A stretch of 64,000 nucleotides of DNA, from NCBI RefSeq assembly GCF_009604385.1, contig NZ_WEGJ01000003.1:372001-436000 (forward strand), written 5' to 3'. This DNA comes from Streptomyces smaragdinus (GTDB taxonomy: Bacteria; Actinomycetota; Actinomycetes; Streptomycetales; Streptomycetaceae). Position 1 is the stretch's first letter, and each line of letters starts with the position of its first letter. The notes below the pieces were generated by a model. The model was not told the DNA's origin and did not search any database. It saw nothing but the letters and a program-made list of their open reading frames with translations. Shown here in pieces: positions 60,833-64,000 of this stretch. A program made the position numbers and the translations under genes.

Positions 60833-60991
60833 GCCTTCGGCCTGGTAGGTGTCCGTGTCCTGATACCGCCCGCTTCCGCGATATACAGTTATCGTGCAGC
60901 CCGCGGTCGGGGCGTGCTGTCGTGAATGAGTGACCCGGAGAAGGAACTGGCCGAAGTGGAGGCGGCGTTGACGGGTGCCACGACGGGCGGT

Positions 60992-61648
60992 TCAGGGCGC
61001 GACGGCCCGGACGATCAGGGTGCCGATGTGGCCGTCGGCCGGGGCGGCGAGCACCTCGGCGTGCGTATCGGTGAAGCCCGCTCGCCGGAGGAGGCCGCAC
61101 CATTTCCGTGGCGTGTAGCTGTAGCGGTACGTGAACATCGCCCGCCCCGCGAAGCCGCCCTTGTACATGCCCTGCGGGCCGTACGCCCCGGGGATCGCCG
61201 GTGGCTGGGAGAAGACGAGCCGTCCGCCTGGGACGAGCCGCTTCCGCACGAGGGGAAACAGCTTGGCCGGGTCGGTGAACCAGACGGCGCCGAAGATCGA
61301 GTACACGGCGTCGTAGGACCGTTGATCCTCCGCGAGATACCCCAGCACCTCGCCCCGCTCGATCCCCACCCCGAGCCGCCCCCACCGCGCGGCGGCCTTC
61401 TCCACCATCACCGGGGACAGATCCACGCCCCGCCCCTCGACCCCCGTCCCGGCGAGGAACGCGAGCGCGCGGCCGGTGCCACAACCGATCTCCAGCACGC
61501 TGGACGGCGCCCCGAGCAGCTCCGGTCCGGGACCGTGTCCGGCGTACTGGGTCCAGCAGAACGACGGCTCCATGTCGTCCTTGAACGCCGACGCGGCGAA
61601 CGCGTCCCACAGTTCGGTCTCGTGGGCGATGTTGTGGCGGGCAGGCAT
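60992..61648 (-). CDS. Class I SAM-dependent methyltransferase
   Basis: 218 residues from the ATG at 61648 (GAAGGAG about 11 bases upstream); the longer frame to 61828 crosses the intergenic region. SAM motif I SSVLEIGCGTGRALAFL is near residue 47. Post-motifs follow: VDLSPVMVEKAAARW and SYDAVYSIFGAVWFTDP. This is a small-molecule-type (Methyltransf_11/25) enzyme. It follows the genes at 61737 and 62347 on the same strand and may share a pathway with them. Substrate unknown. Confidence 0.8.
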   Translation of the reverse strand: MPARHNIAHETELWDAFAASAFKDDMEPSFCWTQYAGHGPGPELLGAPSSVLEIGCGTGRALAFLAGTGVEGRGVDLSPVMVEKAAARWGRLGVGIERGEVLGYLAEDQRSYDAVYSIFGAVWFTDPAKLFPLVRKRLVPGGRLVFSQPPAIPGAYGPQGMYKGGFAGRAMFTYRYSYTPRKWCGLLRRAGFTDTHAEVLAAPADGHIGTLIVRAVAP

Positions 61649-61736
61649 GTCGTGACGGCTCCTTCGCCGAGGGACGGGAGGACCCCGCCGGCCCTGCCGG
61701 GGGCACAGGGCGGGCGGGGCCCAGACTATGGGCGGA

Positions 61737-62252
61737 TCAGTGGCTGTCGGGGACCTTGTCGTCGCACGGCGAGCAGTCGGATCCGTCGATGGCCCACAGT
61801 TCCTCGTCGGCCGGGAAGCCGTTCGCACGGATGACCTCGGCGGTACGGGTGACCGTGCCGTCTCCGCGGCGGCGGATCAGCGGGGCATGGTGCTTGTACG
61901 CGCCGGCGTTGTAGACCTCGCAGAACGCGAAGTACACGGGCGTGTCCAGGATCATCTGGTGCACCCCGATGTCGACGAGCTTGCCGACGCCGATGCGAGC
62001 GTCCGGGTGCTCCATGGCCGTGACCAGGTACATGATCGCGTTGTCCAGAATGCGTTCGGCCATGGAGCGGACCATGGTGTGGTCCCGCAGGAGCAGCAGA
62101 ATCTCCCGCTCGTACAGGTCGACGTCGGCCGAGTCCGGGGAGTCCAGCACGTTGTACGTCAGCTCACGGATACGCGGCCGCACATCGTTGAGCAGTTCAC
62201 GCGGATCCCGGGTACGGGTCGCCCGTGCGTGGTGCTCGATGGCGAGGGTCAT
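61737..62252 (-). CDS. Hypothetical protein, GRDP-like, with Cys-containing C-terminus
   Basis: 171 residues from the ATG at 62252, with AGGAGAAG upstream. Largely helical (VGKLVDIGVHQMILDTPVYF, then FCEVYNAGAYKHHAPLIRRR), with a helix/His-His pattern recalling the glycine-rich-domain-containing protein (GRDP) family. It ends with the unusual tail DGSDCSPCDDKVPDSH. That CSPC tail could bind metal, or be a modified peptide segment given the adjacent methyltransferase. Neither can be decided from sequence. Confidence 0.55.
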   Translation of the reverse strand: MTLAIEHHARATRTRDPRELLNDVRPRIRELTYNVLDSPDSADVDLYEREILLLLRDHTMVRSMAERILDNAIMYLVTAMEHPDARIGVGKLVDIGVHQMILDTPVYFAFCEVYNAGAYKHHAPLIRRRGDGTVTRTAEVIRANGFPADEELWAIDGSDCSPCDDKVPDSH

Positions 62253-62346
62253 GACTTCTCCTTTGGTTGTCGGGGCGGTGTACGGACCCGCCCTCGGCGA
62301 TCTCCCTTGCGCGCCGAGGGCGGGAACCTGGGGGTGAAGCGCTGCT

Positions 62347-62733
62347 CTACCGGGCCTGGTTGCGCTGCACGAGGGTGAGGGCGTCGCGCAGGGTCAGGGG
62401 GCAGGTGTGCAGCCCGTTCTCGCCGGGGGTGCGGCGCCAGTGGATGCCTGGCCGCGACAGTCGATACTCGGCAGGTACGGCCACGAATGTGGCAGTGCTC
62501 AACACCTCGGCCCCTGGGAGCTGCAACTCCTCAGCCGCCTCCGGCCGGATGAGCCAGTAGAGGTGCCGACCGTCGTCGATGACAGCTCCGCTCTTATCAG
62601 CGAGGTGGTCCAGCACGGCTTCGCCGAGGCTGGTCGCAACCTTGATCGCGTCCCAGTGCACTCCGGCTTGCACCAGATCGACGGCGACTTCCGCGCGGGC
62701 AGCGTCCTCCCCGGGTCGCAGCGGCCCGGTCAT
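62347..62733 (-). CDS. Hypothetical protein
   Basis: 128 residues from the ATG at 62733 (GGGTGG about 6 bases upstream). Alpha/beta protein with AIKVATSLGEAVLDHLADKS and a C-terminal HWRRTPGENGLHTCPLTLRD stretch. It opens the leftward group 62347-61737-60992 and diverges from the regulator at 62976; the 242 bases between (62734-62975) should hold promoters for both, but no clear motif is seen. Confidence 0.55.
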   Translation of the reverse strand: MTGPLRPGEDAARAEVAVDLVQAGVHWDAIKVATSLGEAVLDHLADKSGAVIDDGRHLYWLIRPEAAEELQLPGAEVLSTATFVAVPAEYRLSRPGIHWRRTPGENGLHTCPLTLRDALTLVQRNQAR

Positions 62734-62975
62734 TGAGCCACCCGGAACAGGCCGAGTGCGGCCTCTACAAGCCACGCAAGAGGTTCCGTCACGTCAAACG
62801 CTCCTAGCAACGTTGGCCACTCCCCGGGCTACTCGCGCAGCCGGTGGATCTGATGTGGCCAAGTGTCAGGAGTCGACGACTCGCTGCCTTCCCCGTCCCG
62901 GGCATCCCCACCATGGGTACGCTGAGTACCCGGATGGTCGACATGCTGTGATCAGCAAGAACGACAGGGCACCGT

Positions 62976-64000
62976 ATGACCAGACACCAACCGCCAACCG
63001 CGCTCCCCCGCGCGGTACTCGACCGGGCTGACGTCCGGGCCGCGCTGGCAGCCCACGACTTCGGCACCGTGTTCCGCCTCGCCAGAAGCGAAGCCGGAAT
63101 CAGCTACTCGAAGATCGCAGCCGAGTGCGACATCAAGCCCGATCGGGTCGGCACCCTCGCCCGAGGAACAGGCAACATCACCAGCTACCAGAAGATTGCC
63201 CAGATCGCGGACGCACTTCGCATCCCCGGCCGCCTGATCGGTCTCACCCCACGCGATTGGGAACCGTCAGCCCATTCACGCACGATGCCCCCAAGAACAG
63301 CCCATCCCGAGAACGGAGACGATGTGCGGCGCAGAGACTTCAGCCTCTTCACGGCCGCGGCAGGCCTCGCGACGCAGTTGCCTGCTCTCGCCCGTCCTCG
63401 AACCGGACGCCGCGTGGGAAGCGAGACCCCGGACCGCCTCAGAGAACGCACTGCTCGCCTGCGCCGCTTGGACGACGTCCTCGGCGGAGGCGACACCTAC
63501 CCCGTCTACCTGGGTGAATATCTGAGGACGAAGGCCCTGCTCCGCGACACCACGTACAGCGAGGCAACCGGAAAAGCTCTGCTCTCGGTCCTTGCAGAGC
63601 AGGCGCAGCAGGCGGGCTGGGCCGCGTTCGACGGAGGCAAGCACACCGACGCTGCCGGGCTCTACGAGGTCAGCCACGAGGCAGCGGTGGAGGCGGGAGA
63701 TACCGCTCTCGCAGGCAACGCCCTGGCCTTCCTGGCCTATCAAAAGCTCACCAGAGACCGGCATGCGGGAGTCGAGACAGCCTCCCGCTCGTGTGCTGCC
63801 CTCGGGCCGAACGCGGCCGCCTGCGTACGCGCGCTGCTCTTCGAGCGGTTGGCCTGGGCCCACGCTGTTGCCGGCAACGCAACCGAGGCAGAGCGCGCCC
63901 TCCACACGGCCCAAACCGCACTGACCGAAACGGGCGACGAGCAGCAACCCGACTGGGTCGCATGGATGGACGAGACCGAACTGCAAATCATGACCGGTCG
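62976..64000 (+). CDS. Helix-turn-helix/TPR transcriptional regulator, 3' end outside the window
   Basis: The frame starts at ATG 62976 (AGGG upstream) and is still open at the last base. An XRE-like helix-turn-helix lies near residues 35-80 (SYSKIAAECDIKPDRVGTLA, then TSYQKIAQIADALRIPG). A linker with RRRDFSLFTAAAGLA and a TPR-rich region follow (KALLSVLAEQAQQAGWAAFD, then LYEVSHEAAVEAGD). This design is common in Streptomyces and often sits beside small variable clusters. It probably regulates the divergent group at 60992-62733. Confidence 0.82.
   Translation, partial: MTRHQPPTALPRAVLDRADVRAALAAHDFGTVFRLARSEAGISYSKIAAECDIKPDRVGTLARGTGNITSYQKIAQIADALRIPGRLIGLTPRDWEPSAHSRTMPPRTAHPENGDDVRRRDFSLFTAAAGLATQLPALARPRTGRRVGSETPDRLRERTARLRRLDDVLGGGDTYPVYLGEYLRTKALLRDTTYSEATGKALLSVLAEQAQQAGWAAFDGGKHTDAAGLYEVSHEAAVEAGDTALAGNALAFLAYQKLTRDRHAGVETASRSCAALGPNAAACVRALLFERLAWAHAVAGNATEAERALHTAQTALTETGDEQQPDWVAWMDETELQIMTG

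Overview
The window is high-GC actinobacterial DNA, almost certainly Streptomyces. GTG starts are frequent, genes are tightly coupled, and there is an XRE/DUF397 regulator pair, a WhiB-like protein and an FxLD-type class I lanthipeptide cluster. Bases 1 to about 57,293 read as one large integrated siphovirus-type prophage. From 57.5 kb onward the DNA is host chromosome.

Layout of the prophage. The window opens inside a TPR-CHAT protein (to 1.8 kb), followed by an unrecognised zinc-motif protein. The late module then runs left to right: terminase small and large subunits, portal (3.3-7.4 kb), scaffold, decoration and major capsid (9.9-12.1 kb), and connector and minor head proteins (12.1-13.7 kb). 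After an interruption it resumes at 26.6 kb with head-tail adaptors, tail terminator, tail tube, frameshifted chaperones, a 1606-residue tape measure, distal tail and tail-tip or fibre proteins (to 40.3 kb). A lysis region (41.7-43.4 kb) holds an amidase endolysin and small membrane proteins. The replication and early region (43.6-56.8 kb) has a RecA-like ATPase, a RecB/Cas4-like nuclease, a replication protein with an iteron array inside its gene, DNA methyltransferases, a WhiB-like protein, HU and a PP-loop enzyme. A 3' half of a CAU-anticodon tRNA at 57,249-57,293 marks the right attachment site. The left attachment site and the integrase must lie before base 1.

Two cargo islands interrupt the morphogenesis genes. 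The first (7.4-9.7 kb) is a type II restriction-modification pair with a NotI-like endonuclease. The second (13.7-26.5 kb) is a complete-looking FxLD lanthipeptide cluster: an XRE/DUF397 regulator, a coupled accessory operon, a 57-residue precursor, a full-length LanB dehydratase, LanC cyclase and an FxlM isoaspartyl methyltransferase fusion. Strong hairpins sit at its left edge and after the methyltransferase gene. No exporter, leader protease or immunity gene is visible in it. A RiPP pathway placed between head and tail genes of a phage is the most unusual feature of the window.

The early region shows repeated regulatory architecture. Four promoters share a GCATANANAATAG core, two have homologous structured leaders, and several genes are separated by a GC-rich perfect hairpin followed by an ACCTCYYGGAG ribosome-binding element.

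Right of the attachment site are a DUF234-type ATPase, two remnants that look like displaced polymorphic toxin/immunity cassettes (59.3-60.9 kb, the second ADP-ribosyltransferase-like), a small cluster with a methyltransferase and two unknown proteins (61.0-62.7 kb), and the start of a helix-turn-helix/TPR regulator that runs off the window.
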